From positions 65,578,263 through 65,642,262 of the forward strand of contig CM075773.1 in assembly GCA_037974665.1 (NCBI GenBank): a stretch of DNA of 64,000 bases, in the 5' to 3' direction. Origin of the DNA: Ehretia macrophylla (Eukaryota; Streptophyta; Magnoliopsida; Boraginales; Ehretiaceae). The position numbers were made by a program, and so were the translations under genes. Shown here piece after piece: positions 1 through 12,107 of this stretch. The notes beneath the pieces are model-generated. The model ran no database searches. It was not told where the DNA came from and was given only the letters and a program-made list of their open reading frames with translations. Numbering within the stretch: the first letter of the stretch is position 1; each line of letters starts with the position of its first letter.

Positions 1-2663
1 TTCGGTTACCTAGGATATTGACCTCTAAACTATCTGAATTTTATGTATAATTGTAGCTCTTCGAGTGTAGTTAATTTTAGGTTCGAGCGGTGCTCAATTA
101 TGAGTTAAATTCCAAAAGTTATAACCCTTACCGCGCAACCATACATAGCTGGACAGAACCAGCGATTTTTGAGCTACATTTCGAAAATGATGTGATCGGA
201 GGCCTAAAACGTTAGAATTAGTCCTAGAAATCAACTTTTGCTCTAAACTTCCTAATCTCCCTGCTGTACAAATTTCATTAATTTTCAAGCACGTTTGCTA
301 TGTCAAAGAAGCTTCGAAAGACAGAGGCAGTGGATTGACCCAAAACAAAACATTAACTTATATTATCAAGTAACAATTCATAACTAGGTAATTTGTGTTA
401 GATAAATTTTTTTCAAGAAATTTTACAAATAATAGAGCTACCACACACTATCATCTTCATCCTCAAGAAAATACAACAACCTACACACCACCAATTCCAA
501 GTTAGCTAACCTCAACCCTTCAAATTCACACAATTCATACAATAAACAAGTTAACTAGCTAAAACTAAGCTTAGATTATCTTATTTCAACATTTTCCATG
601 TAGCTTAAAGACAACTCAACCATATAAACAAGTTACTTCACAATTAATTCACTTCAACTTGATCAGAAGGTTTCATTAAGCTAAGCATCCAATTAGAATA
701 CTATATTTTAACCCCAAACATACCCACTATAAAGCATGCTCCAAGAATCATTTTTGTAATCCACACTTCACTTACATAAGTTACCTACCACATGTTTTGA
801 CAATCTATTTACTTTATGATTTACAAGTGTCCCTGATTATTGATCATTAACATGTATACATTCTCTATTAATTACTTAGCATGCACAACTCTAAGCATCT
901 AGAATCCTTAAACACATTTAATAAACTAGAATTACCAAGTTAACACCAATGAAACACTTAAGATGCTTAACATATAACTTTTTCCATTTTAACAAAACAT
1001 ACTATCTAAACTTATTAATCACATAACATGCTCAAGGGTAAAGCAATTGTAAATATTTCATAATAGTACTATCAATCAATAAAGCTATTAACTCATACTT
1101 ATTTCCATTACAATTAACTCAACTATAAATCAATTATCATTGAATTAACTATGCGAACACAAATGGGTCAATATTATACTTTTCACAAAACTTTACCAAA
1201 AGCTCACACATGCCTTAGAATTGCATTTAGACACGCTATGAGCAACTACAAAGCAATACAAGTATTAAAGCAATTAATTCATTCATTATCCCTTTGTTCA
1301 ACTTGGCTATTTAGCTTCCTACCGGAATTCAAGGATCAAGTTAAGCTAGCTAACCATTATACCAATCTAAGGATACCTAAATACCTCATTTAGAGCCTCC
1401 AAATCATAATCTAGAGCACAAGTACACGAAAATACCAAAAATGCCTCTTTGTGGGTTTACACTATAAGTACTAATTCCGGAAGCCAAACAAGCGAGGCGA
1501 AGGCACTTCTAAGGCTTCAATACTTAATAAAGACTAGCCATAACCTCGAAACGTACCCGGATTCGAGTTAACCCCGAAACCCCTTTCTAAAATGGCATAT
1601 TTTGATTAAATTACCCAAGTTTCGAGCCTAACAAGCGCAATTAATATTTTTCCCATGTTCATGGACCTAATTAGCATTTACTAAAAGCCTCGAATCGAAT
1701 TAAATTATAACTTTTTTTGAAAACCCTCGTTTGGCAATATTCATCATCTTCACTAAGTTGTATTTTGCATTTCTAGTCAATCAAGAAGCTAACTAACTTC
1801 AAAAGTTTGCTCTACATACTTATTTAAGTATATTTGAAACAATAAATTAAGCTAAAACACAAGAGTTTACTATTCATATTATTTACTATTCATCATCTTC
1901 CACATGTGAAATTGTGTCAAAAACTTAGTTTCAAGCTATACCAATGTATATACAAGGTCTCTAGCATGTAATAATGCTATATAGAACAAGAATCAAGCAT
2001 ATTATGGCACATTAACGGCAAAATCCAAAAATTACAAAATTGAACATAAACTTTAAAACTCCATAAAAATGCAAAAATTCCCTCACAAGTAGTTGTATGT
2101 GCAAGGAACAATCTTGAGCTAGGTTGAAATCCGTTGTAGAAGCTTAGTTGACATTCAAGATCAAGATTTGAAGATGAAGAAATCTCTCTTTTGCTTGCAT
2201 AGGGCTGTCGGTTTTAAGGTGGGGCATTTGGGAAATTTTCATTTTAGTTTTTATGAGTATTTTTCTTATATGAGTAGTATATTGTATATATGTATAAGTA
2301 GGTTATAATATATTAGGTCAAATGTTAGCAAATTCATGGTCAAACAAGCTTAAGACTCTAATTAATTGATATCTAATGCAAAATCATAGTTTACACTTAC
2401 GTAACACTATTCAACCGAAGCAAAAATCATTTTTTAAACGTACACTCCCGATCCCTAAAGCCCAAAACTACTATATCCCGATTCCTTTTATATGTTATGT
2501 GGTCTAGCAAAAATATTAAATCAAGAATTTAAAATGTTCAAATTTCCTTGTGAATAGTGCTCAATAGTAAATCAATTAAATAAGAAAAGTAATGCACATA
2601 AAATACTCAAGTAGTTTATACAACAGTTATTTTAAAAAGGTGATGAAATTCCTTGGCATCACA
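1..2663 (-). repeat. Ty3/gypsy long LTR, E/F family, cut by the window edge
   Basis: On the minus strand this aligns by eye along its length with the 48486-50990 part of solo LTR E, including a shared block beginning TTCGGTTACCTAGG. Its outer end at 2655-2663 reads GGCATCACA on the plus strand (TGTGATGCC on the minus strand), the usual 5' LTR terminus. The sequence beyond 2663 has no polypurine tract, so this is a 5' LTR or solo LTR whose 3' part lies left of the window. It lacks the 505-bp hAT-like insertion present in E, which confirms that insertion as secondary. Short open frames inside it have no recognisable homology. Confidence 0.8.
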
Positions 2664-3122
2664 AGCTTTGTCTACATAATCTAGTCACTAGGTTCTATTA
2701 TTCTATCTCTAAGTTTTGGCCATAGCCCAATGGTAGTTTTGTCCACTTAATCTAAAACTAATAGTTTAATTGACTAAAGTGATAATCAAGTCTAAAATAC
2801 AACAGCGATGCAACCAATTGATTCATAGCTATTTGGTTACAACCACAAATTACTTCAATTAAAGCTAAATGATGGTAACAATTCTCAAATGAAATGCATA
2901 AAGTGATCAAAACAAATATATATATAGCAAATCTATAAAGATGTAGCTACAAGCATATCAACTTTATAGAATCTAAGCAATAAAGTGCAAACTCATATAT
3001 AAACACCACAAAAGTCAAATCCAAGTCAATCCCATGATTCTAGAACCATTACATATCAATCCCAGGCCCTAACATGTAACTACTTACTCATTGTCATACA
3101 ATCTAGAATGAAAAATACAAAG
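2664..3122. other. AT-rich spacer, nothing recognised
   Basis: This stretch lies between the gypsy LTR and the copia LTR. I see no coding frame, terminal repeat or RNA gene in it. Confidence 0.5.
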
Positions 3123-4359
3123 TGTTAGAGTTTATGCCCTAAAAGTCAATTAATTTAGGACATAATTATTTGTATTATCTATTTATATGTTTTATTTAAT
3201 AAAATTTATTTAATGAATGGGTTATTTTATTTAATTCTGACTAAATTTATTAATTAATTGTCCATAGAATCATCATGTGAATTTCTTCTTAAGGTGTTAA
3301 GAATGCATGAGTCAAAATTCATGAACATATGATGAATTCTGAAAGATGTCCCTGGTCGTAGAATAATTAAATTGGGCATTGAATTATTCGGTTAGATCAG
3401 TCTGCACATTACTGTCCAAGTTAACATGTGATGTTAATGATAAAGGAACGAGAAGGCTCATATCGTATCAGTAAGTGTGAAATAATTATTGATGAATGAA
3501 TTATTGGACTTGACCACTAATATATGGATCACATGGTTAGTCAATGATCCATGTGTTTATGAATATTTCCTCGGACTTATGGGAATCATGGTCGGCTCAT
3601 GTATGTGAGATCGGAATTTGCGATTGTGTAATAGTCTGATTCCACTTATGGATTAGATTAAACAAATTGCGATTGCGATTTTTTATATATGGAGTGGTGT
3701 GATTAATTCCATAAGGATCCGTCCATTTAGGGAGTCCTATGAGATTTAATTAATTATGCAATCAAAATCCTTGGCCAATGTAATTTATTCGAAAGCGTTC
3801 CACGTATTAGGGATTGCTAAATTAATTAAATCAAGTCATATTGATCAATCATGAGAGTTTGACTTTTCTTACCATGACTCGTATTTGACCGGGACAAGGG
3901 TGACAGAAGGAAAAGATCATTTATATCGAGGTTCGTTTAACCATTTCATTATTAATTGGATAATTACGATATACTACTAGGTGTCACTCGCAATTTGTGA
4001 AAATGAATAAATTAAAGGAGTTTTAATTTATTTGATTAATCGGATTAATAATTTCCACTACTGATTAATCTTGAACCTGAAAGGTGACACACAAAAGAGC
4101 TTGATAATCAATTAGCGAGAAAAAAAATAATTAAGTCAGAAATCTGATTTAATTTATTGGATTATGAGACGGGCTAGAAATTAGATTTCTGGACTGGCTA
4201 ATTAAATAATCCTATTACAAGTTTTTTGGCTAGCCCAAAAAACCTAACCTAATAGGAGCAGATATCTCATATAAATATAACGTTATGAGAACCTTGTCAT
4301 CTAGGTATAAATATAACGTTATGAGAACCTAATAGAAAAACCCTGACTCTATCAATTGC
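3123..4359 (+). repeat. Ty1/copia-type LTR, truncated at the right
   Basis: It begins TGTTAGAGTTTATGCCCTAA, the start typical of plant copia LTRs and close to the start of element D's 3' LTR at 56911 (TGTTAGAGATATGCCC). It contains TATA boxes near 4270 and 4306. No CA terminus followed by a primer-binding site was found, and no target duplication matching the left flank CAAAG, so the right boundary is approximate and the copy is probably a truncated or decayed solo LTR. The next recognisable sequence, at 4360, belongs to a LINE. Confidence 0.65.
4270..4330 (+). promoter_or_regulatory. Duplicated TATA-box module in the copia LTR
   Basis: A 25-bp unit starting TATAAATATAACG and ending GAGAACCT occurs twice (4270-4294 and 4306-4330) at a 36-bp period with no mismatch. 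Each copy contains a consensus TATAAATA box, so the LTR promoter appears tandemly duplicated. Confidence 0.6.
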
Positions 4360-4518
4360 ATGAGGCTTAGGATCAAACGGGATCTTAACAAACAGCTTAT
4401 CCGGGGCTTCTATCTGGAAATAGATGACCTCCAAAATATTTGGATCTCTTTCAAATATGAGAAGTTGGCTGACTTTTGCACCAACTATGAGAAATTTTCC
4501 AGTTGGTATAAAAGGTAA
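4360..4518 (+). pseudogene. LINE ORF1-type fragment (zinc-knuckle zf-CCHC_4 region)
   Basis: A short open frame encodes a stretch resembling the end of the plant LINE ORF1 (DUF4283/zf-CCHC_4) protein: DLNKQLIRGFYLEI, then NIWISFKYEKLADFC. In intact relatives this runs into CxxCGxxGHxxxxC. Here only the first Cys survives (FCTNYEKF), and the frame stops shortly afterwards. ORF1 proteins of this kind bind nucleic acid. No reverse transcriptase follows directly; a LINE pol fragment in the same orientation lies at 16087, beyond the MITE and gypsy element C, and could be part of the same old element. The family call rests on motif recognition only. Confidence 0.55.
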
Positions 4519-5156
4519 GACGTGCTTGAAAGGAAAGTCAAATGAGCTAGTTGGTTACTTGAAGGGATATATAACAAGACATATGTTGAGTATGTAGATA
4601 TTGATTTTGAAATTTTGTGCTAATTAACAATTTTATAATGTGAGGCTAACTCAAATTACAATGCCATTTTTGTATCAGATTAATTCTATCAAATTTGAAT
4701 TTCTTAATAATCTAATAATGTTATCTAAGAGATCAATAGTATTGAGGTAATAATATATTTATGACGAAATAATTTAAGCCATTAAGTATGAAAATCAAAT
4801 TACTTTATCATTATCTTATCAAAATTAATCTCTCTATGTTATTATGTTACGAGACAATCCAACTCCAACTAATCTCTCAAGTCTTTGTACTTGGAAGAAA
4901 AACGTTTCAATCTTTGACTTATTATCACGTTGTTTCTATGTTTTCTGAAAATCTTTTGCCTTTCTTGAACTTCACGTCCATCTTTCTTTTTTTTTTTTTT
5001 CTTCAGGTTCATCTAAATTTTTTTTTCTTTAATTCTGAAGGGAAGTAGGTAATTTTTTAATTATTAAAATTTGAGAAATAAATATAAAAAGAGAAACATT
5101 TATTTTGATTTATATAACACCTCATGTATCATACTATTGCACTAATCGCACTGAAC
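4519..5156. other. AT-rich spacer, nothing recognised
   Basis: A poly-T rich stretch near 4985-5030 and otherwise AT-rich sequence. A small open frame around 4788-5048 is rich in Phe and Leu from poly-T and looks accidental. Confidence 0.5.
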
Positions 5157-5159
5157 TAA

Positions 5160-5239
5160 GGTGGCAATTGGTATGCTGAAATATGTTGAGAATGAAATGG
5201 CATTCTCAATACTATTTCTAATCTTATGCTTATTATTAC

Positions 5240-5290
<51 letters not shown>

Positions 5291-5852
5291 TACAATAATG
5301 ATATTAATTACAATAATAATAATATCAATAATAATTATAATAATAATAATATGATAAGTAATAACAATAATCATAATAATTACAATAATCATAATATCAA
5401 TAATAATTACAATAATTATAATAATTACAATAACGATAATAATATTATCATTGGGAACTGAAGAATGGAGAACGAGCAAACATTGTGGATCACCATCAAC
5501 CAACATTTACCCAACTTCTTTTTAGAAGCCTATCTTTTTCTAAAATCTTAATGTGGGAATTATTATTATTTATTATATTTATTATTTTTATGTTGATTAC
5601 ATTTATGTTCATGTTTATTCTTATTTTTAATACTATAATAATAAAAGGGTAATCTTGTTATATTATACAAGTCATTTCATTACTACTCTTATATACTTAA
5701 TACCAACTATGCATTTGAAATCAATATATTCATTTCTAGAGCATACCAAACATGTCATTCTCATTCTCAAATTTATTCTATTCCTAGTTCTATTCTATTT
5801 CTTATCTCATTCCATTCTTATCCAAATTTATTTCAGTGTACCAATCGTTACC
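5160..5852 (-). mobile_element. Harbinger-like MITE, copy 1 (TSD TAA)
   Basis: Terminal inverted repeats are visible: the left end reads GGTGGCAATTGGTATGCTGA and the reverse complement of the right end reads GGTAACGATTGGTACACTGA. Each end is flanked by TAA (5157-5159 and 5853-5855), the target duplication typical of PIF/Harbinger and Tourist-type MITEs. The reverse complement aligns well with the left part of the copy at 42579. The centre holds a long AAT-type microsatellite. No transposase is encoded; an Ile-rich minus-strand frame here is only the translated microsatellite. Confidence 0.75.
5240..5455. repeat. AAT/AATAAT microsatellite and its decayed flank
   Basis: Pure AAT repeats run from about 5240 to 5290, followed by interrupted AAT and ACAATAAT units to about 5455. 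The tract lies inside the Harbinger-like MITE; the second MITE copy has the complementary ATT tract at the matching place. Confidence 0.9.
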
Positions 5853-5977
5853 TAAGTATACCAAACTTAGGCTGACGCATTTAAAACATGTGTTAAGGTT
5901 AGTTTAATTTAACGTTGTATTATATATTTTTATAATATCATTAAGGCAATACTATCTTTGAAATTTTATGTTCAGGC

Positions 5978-8290
5978 TGTGACACCCCGGACCTAGCATG
6001 TTTGTGTTTACCTTAAATACTTGCATATAACTGTGTGTTACTTTAATTAACTTCATTCCTTTCTAGCACTATTCTCATATTCCATCAAAAATGTGCAAAT
6101 AGTATTTCATTAATTTATATGAGATGAATATTAACTATTTTATTATTTGTATTATTGATTTTATCTCCTTGCATTCAATAGTTTGGTTTTCATTATTTAA
6201 ATATGAACTTCGAGCCCATATTGAATTTTCAACTAATTTATCTTTCTAATTTGACATTTTCCCCTCAATACTTGACATATTTTAAGTATTCGTTCATCGA
6301 AATTACGTGCATAGCGTATCAAGAACGAGAGATATAAAAAGATTCGTGTATCGTGTGAATAGTGATTTATAGTTTGCATTTTGGGTCATTAGAAGCCCAA
6401 CCCAATGCAAACCCAAAGTCCAAGCGCAATACCTAATATATCTTCCATCAATAGTGCAAAATGAACAAAAAAATAGAGAGCTTGAGGCCGACGACCAAGA
6501 GAAAGAAAAAGAGGAGAAAACAAAACTAGGGTTTGATCTTTTGGTGCAAGAATTGGTAATTCCTAGCAAGATTGGTATGATCTAAGGCCATTCCTTGCAT
6601 ATTCAACCTTGTTTGTGGTGAAGGATTCATGTTATTTGCATTTTCAATTATTGTCTAGTTTATTTTAAAAATTGTTTATGGATTGTTTGACGTTATTTAG
6701 TGTATATAAAACATGTATTGATGTTTTCTAAGTGTATAGACATGTATTCTAGCTTTGAAATGGATTGATAGCTAGAGCTTGTAAATTGACTTGTTGAGGA
6801 AGATGAATAAATAGTGTTTTTCTTCAAGTTTGATGATTTAATGGTTATATGCTTGTTTTAATGCTCAAATGAAATGTCATAAGTGCTCAATTGACTAGAT
6901 TAATGCCTAAGCTCACTAGGATGTGATTAGAACTTGGTGATAATTGATTGAACCTAAACGGGTCGTGTGTGTATTTTGGGTGTGTGTGTGTGTGTGTGTG
7001 TGTACTAAATAGAGGTTGTTTTAGGTTAGTTAGTGATTATGGAGTGTCCATTGTGCTCGTAGTGTGACCTCGTTAATGGATAGCTTGTATAGTTGCTAGA
7101 TAGTAAAAAGGACTAGTTTAAAGAATGTTGAAATATTTATTGTTAATCGGAGCATATTGATTAATTAAATGAGCATGAATAGAATTGGTTAATTGCTACT
7201 CATATGTTTCTAATCGGAAAAGTAGAATGGATTGAAGTGCATGCGCACATTACTTGAATTGAATGTATAAGTGCATGCGTACATTACTTGAATTGAATGT
7301 ATATATATGATCTACTTTTATATTGATTGTTATTGATTACGTGCGAGGACAACCTCTGTTGATTGCTCCTCAATTGTGTACTATCGAATTGCATGAGTGT
7401 TGTGTATTGTGCGTTATATCATGTATACTTGTGGTATTTTTGTGTGGTTAACTGTTATCTAAAGTTAGTGTTGTTTGAACTCTTTTATTGAATGTTGTTT
7501 TTAATTGTTGAAATATTGTTCAAGTGATTGTATACGAATACGAATTTTTGTTGAATGTGCGGTATTAAATCACCTGATGTACGGTGTTAATCACTTGAAT
7601 GTGCGGGAGTACAACCCCTGAACGTGCCAGCAACAACAGAAGAGCTCGTGATATAAAAAATGGTATCAGTAAGTGAAATGAGTGTATCCTTTTTTATAAG
7701 GTTATCTAATGTTTTAACGCCTTAACGGTTTAATGCTATAATGTTTTAGATGCTTTAATGTTTATTGTTTGCAATTGTATCATGATTATTTCTACCTTCT
7801 TGCATTATCTAAATGTTAGTGGTTTTATAACTGTTTATATGCATTGCACGAAATCATTTTCGAAACTTTCCCCAGATTAATGTTCCCCTCCTCACTAAGC
7901 ATAGTATTTTGTTCACCCTTTTTCTAACATGTTTCAAGAAAAAAGGATCTATGAGCTTGTGGACTTGTATGTGATGATTGTGTAGAAGTGATCGTGTATT
8001 TAACTATAGTGATGAAGTTTGTATAATATGTTTTATGGAAATATGTAATAATTATTTAGTTGCTGGACTTTTAGTATTAATGGAATTAAATCGTAAAATA
8101 TGAAATGATGTGAACTTGTTGAGCATGTGATTCAGAGCTTTGAATATTAGAATTGTATATTGTGGAAATCTTATGTTTGCAGGTTTTGGTTAGGCCTAGA
8201 TACAGGAGAAATTCCAATTGTTCCCCTTCGTTTTTCATGCCTTGGGGTTTGGATTGGGGTCTCGATTCCGTGAAGGATCGGGGCGTTACA
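5978..8290 (+). repeat. 5' LTR of element C
   Basis: 2,313 bp. It contains a TATA box (6333), a purine-rich tract near 6475-6525, the GTGAAGG donor-like block at 6618, a 12-unit TG run (about 6978-7001), a 34-bp direct duplication absent from the 3' LTR (7237-7270 and 7271-7304), and a short form of the tandem repeat that is expanded in the 3' LTR (7551-7628). Confidence 0.9.
6333..6339 (+). promoter_or_regulatory. TATA box of the element C LTR
   Basis: TATAAAA, preserved in the other LTR at 10468-10474. It lies about 285 bp upstream of the splice-donor-like block, so transcription would start ahead of that block. Confidence 0.6.
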
Positions 8291-8292
8291 AG

Positions 8293-8304
8293 TGGTATCA
8301 GAGC
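8293..8304 (+). other. Primer-binding site of element C (initiator Met tRNA)
   Basis: TGGTATCAGAGC begins 2 nt after the LTR end and is complementary to the 3' end of plant initiator methionine tRNA. Confidence 0.9.
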
Positions 8305-8616
8305 TTAGATAGCTCACAAGACGGGATAAGGTATTCGAACTGTCAGGTTGAGTCTTAATGTGAATGTATTGAGTGAATATATGCGTGCATTATGTGTTAA
8401 GTGGACAAATGTAAATGACGTGCTTTATATTATCAAAGTGCTTATGTGAACCATGTGCTTATGTGCTCGATGTGTTTATATGACCAATGTGAGATATGTG
8501 ATCAATTGTTTTATGTGAAGTTATTGCTTAAGTGACTTTAAAATTGCTTATAACTTGCTTATGTGATATCACTTATTACGTGCTATAACTTGTAAGAGGT
8601 TTTTTAGTTATCAAAG

Positions 8617-9990
8617 ATGGCGAGATGATGAGGTAGGCCTTGAGGGCAGACGGCAGGTCAGGGTTCAGGCTTAGGGGCAGCAAAACAACAGCTGACTAAT
8701 GAACAAATTATGGCTAGTATAGCAATAGCAATAAGCAAGATCTCACAGGTCTTGGAAAGTCAGAGGCAATAGGGAACTGGTAGTCTTGGCGGTGGTAATC
8801 CAGATAATAGTGGAGCCAGTGGCCATGGCAGTGGCAGTGGTAACGGTAATAACAATCAGCTTGAAAGATTTCTTAAGCACGGACCGCCCTGATTCATAGG
8901 TAAGCCAAATGATGAGAAGGCTAAGATGTGGTTGAGTCGTATTGAGAAGATCTATGCTGCATTGGAGTATTCCGATGAAAGAAAGATCTCCTTTGCTATA
9001 TTCTTGCTCGAGGGAGATGCCGAGCAATGGTGGAGAACTGTGAAGCTCAGATGGGAGAATAAGGATACTCGACATTTATGGGCTGACTTTGTTAAGGAGT
9101 TCCAGGACAATTATATTCACAAGGTGGCTCGTGAGAGGAAAGAAGAATAGTTTATCACTCTGAAACATGGTGATATGATCGTTTCTCAGTATGAGGGTAC
9201 ATTCAACCGGTTGTTGGAATATGTTCCAGAGTTAGTTCAGCCAGTGAGGCGGGGGGTACAAAGATTTATCAAAGGCTTGAGATCTGATATTCAGCTTCAT
9301 TTGTTTACACACCAGTTTACTGCCTACCCTAAGGTCATTTATCGAGATTTGAAAAACTTAAAGCAGAGTTGGTACCCGAATTCAGTCAGCCTAACAAGAG
9401 GCCTCATCACTCTTAGAGTCAGAGTCAGCCAAGTCAGTTTCAGGCTCCGAGTCAGGGACAACAAAGGTAGCAGCCGCCCCAGAGTTATGCAGGGTCCTTC
9501 CAGACTCAGGCACAGTCGAGACCAAGTTAGAGTCAGCAGCATTCTCTTCCGTTCTAGGCCCAACAGGGTTACTATCAGCCCCAACTTTAGATGTTTGACC
9601 AGCAACAATCCCTTCGACCTCTGATACAGTTGGATCACCTTCCTACTCAGCTACATGATCGACCAATTATTACGAGGTCTCAGTAAGAGCTGATCCAAAC
9701 TCAGGGGCAGGGTAGACCAGCTGTTGTGAGGCCCGACAAGGTGGTCCAGTTGTTGCTTCCTTGGCTTTGAATCCTATTGGGAAGGGTACTACTGATCAAG
9801 TTCAATATTGTGCCTTTTGTAGGCGTAAGGGTCATTCTAAGAATGATTGTTAGAAGAAATCTGGGAAGTATATCAGTTGTGGTAGTGATCGACACAAAGT
9901 GAAGGACTGCACAAAATGGCAGAATATTCGAGTGCGAACTTCAGGTAGAGGTACTCAGGGCAGTCCTACGAGCAATGCACCTTCATGGTA
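8617..9990 (+). pseudogene. gag: Decayed gag of element C
   Basis: From the ATG at 8617 one frame can be followed through several stops. It gives a Gly/Ser/Asn-rich N-terminus, then the retrotransposon gag core (WLSRIEKIYAALEYSDE, FLLEGDAEQWW, ARERKEE, FIKGLRSDIQ), a Gln/Ser-rich linker, and a CX2CX4HX4C knuckle at about 9813-9855 (CAFCRRKGHSKNDC). A second knuckle near 9876 has lost its first Cys (YISC.. H.. C). Gag forms the particle and binds element RNA. Stops near the start (TGA at 8626 and 8629, TGA at 8638, later TAG and TGA) fit CGA-to-TGA or CAG-to-TAG change. The middle third (9360-9790) is badly frame-scrambled. No pol follows, and the PPT is reached by 10075. Confidence 0.85.
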
Positions 9991-10050
9991 ACTAGTTCAG
10001 ATCATAGTTTATACCGTTGATCTTCAGAGATTGCCTCATGAAATGGATAA

Positions 10051-10084
10051 CAATTGCGAAGACGCAATTGTTTTAAGGGGAGAA
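10051..10084 (+). other. Hairpin plus polypurine tract of element C
   Basis: CAATTGCG-AAGA-CGCAATTG (10051-10070) is a perfect 8-bp stem with a 4-nt loop. It is followed after TTTT by AAGGGGAGAA (10075-10084), the primer for plus-strand synthesis directly before the 3' LTR. Elements A and B keep the same arrangement. Confidence 0.75.
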
Positions 10085-11668
10085 TGTGACACCCCGGACC
10101 TAACATGTAGTGAATAATACCTATTTACATATGATTATGTGTTTACCTTAAATGCTTGCATATAACTGTGTGTCACTTTAATTAACTTCATTCCTTTCTA
10201 GCACAATTCTCATATTCCTTCAAAAATGTACAAATAGTATTTAATTAATTTATATGAGATGAATATTAACTATTTTATTATTTGTATTATTCAATTTATC
10301 TCCTTGCATTCAATAGTTTGGTTTTTATTATTTAAATATGAACTCCGAGCCTAGAGTGAATTTTCAAATAATTTATCTTTTTAATTTGACATTTTTTCCT
10401 CAATACTTGACATATTTTAAGTATTCGTTCATCGAAATTATGTGCATAACATATCGGGAATGAGAGATATAAAAAGATTCGTGTATTGTGTGAATAGTAA
10501 TTTCTAGTTTGCATTTTGAGCCATTAGAAGACTTAGCTTTTTTTGGGCTTTCTTTTTAATTATCTACCCATTTTTCCAAACCCAATACCCAAGCCCAATA
10601 CCCAATATATCTTCCATCAATAGGGAAAAATGAACAAAAAAAAGAGAGCTTGAGGCCGACGGCCAATAGAAAGAAAAAGAGGAGAAAACAAAGCTAGGGT
10701 TTGATCTTTTGGTGCAAGAATTGGTAATTCCTAGCAAGATTAGTGTGATCTAAGGCCATTCCTTGCATATTCAACCTTGTTTGTGGTGAGGGATTCATGT
10801 TATTTGCATTTTCAATTATTGTCTAGTTTATGTTAGAAATTGTTTATGGATTGTTTGATGTTGTTTAGTGTATATAAAACATGTATTGATGTTTTCTAAG
10901 TATATAGACATGTATTCTAGCTTTGAAATGGATTAATAGCTAGAGTTTGTATAGACTTGTTGAGGAAGATGAATGAATAGTATTTTTCTTCAAGTCTGAT
11001 GATCTAATGGTTATATTCATGTTTTAATGCTCAAATGAAGTGTCATAAGTGTTCAATTGACTAGATTAATGCCTAAGCTCGCTAGGATGTGATTAGAACT
11101 TGGTGATAATTGATTGAACCTAAAGTGGCCGTGTGTATGTTTTGGTCATGTGTGTGTGTGCGCGCTAAATAGAGCTTGTTTTAGGTTAGTTAGTGATTAT
11201 GGGTATCTTTTGTGCTCGTAGTGTGACCTCATTAATGGATAGCTTGTATAGTTGCTAAATTGTAAAAATGGCTAGTTTAAAGAATGTTGAAATGTTTGTT
11301 GTTAATTGGAGTGTATTGATTAGTTAAGTGAGCATGAATAGAATTGGTTAATTGCTACTCATATGTTTCTAATCAGAGGAGTAGAATGGATTGAAGTGCA
11401 TGTGTATATTTCTTGAATTAAATGTATATATATGATCTACTACTTATATTGATTACGTGCGAAGACAACCTCTTTTGGTTGTTCCTTAATTGTGTACTAT
11501 CGAATTGCGTGAGTGTTATGTATTATGTGCTATATCATGTATACTTGTGTTATTTTTGTGTGGTTAACTGTTATCTAAAGTTAGTGTTGTTTGAACTCTT
11601 TTATTGAATAGTGTTGTTAATTGTTGAAATATTGTTTAAGTGATTGTATACGAATACGAATTGTCGTT

Positions 11669-11815
11669 TGAATGTGCAATGTTAAGTCACCTGAATGTGC
11701 GGTGTTAAGTCACCTGAAAGTGCGGTGTTAAATCACCTGAACGTGCGGTGTTAAGTCACTTGAATGTGCGGTGTTAATCTCTTGAATGTGTGGGAGCATA
11801 ACCCTTGAACGTGCC
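11669..11815 (+). repeat. Tandem array in the C 3' LTR, about 26-bp unit
   Basis: Units of the form TGAATGTGCGGTGTTAAGTCACC are repeated about six times, the last ones degenerate. The 5' LTR has only about three partial units at the equivalent place, so copy number changed after insertion. Confidence 0.8.
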
Positions 11816-12089
11816 AGCGATAAGGAGAAGAGCTCATGATATAAAAAATGGTATCAGTAAGTGAAATGAGTGTATCCTTTTTGATAAGGTTATCTAATAT
11901 TTTAACGCCTTAATGATTTAATGCTATAATGTTTTAGATGTTTTAATGTTTATTGTTTCCAATTGTATCATGTTTATTTATACCTTCTTGTGTTTTCTTA
12001 ATGTTAGCTAGTGGTTTTATAATTGTTTATATGCATTGCACGAAATCATTTTTGAAACTTTCCCCAGATTAATGTTCCCCTCCCTCACT

Positions 12090-12107
12090 GAGCGTAGTGT
12101 TTTGCTC
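12090..12107 (+). other. Conserved LTR hairpin, element C 3' LTR
   Basis: GAGCG and TGCTC arms (one G-T pair) around an 8-nt loop, followed by CACCCTCTTTCTAACATG. The 5' LTR equivalent near 7897 is more degraded (AAGCA with TGTTC). Confidence 0.5.

Noticed and set aside
5156-5506. 116-codon minus-strand open frame rich in Ile
   Set aside because: It is the translation of an AAT microsatellite inside a MITE; no domain and no start context.
9339-9638. 99-codon minus-strand open frame
   Set aside because: Shadow of the gag pseudogene of element C.
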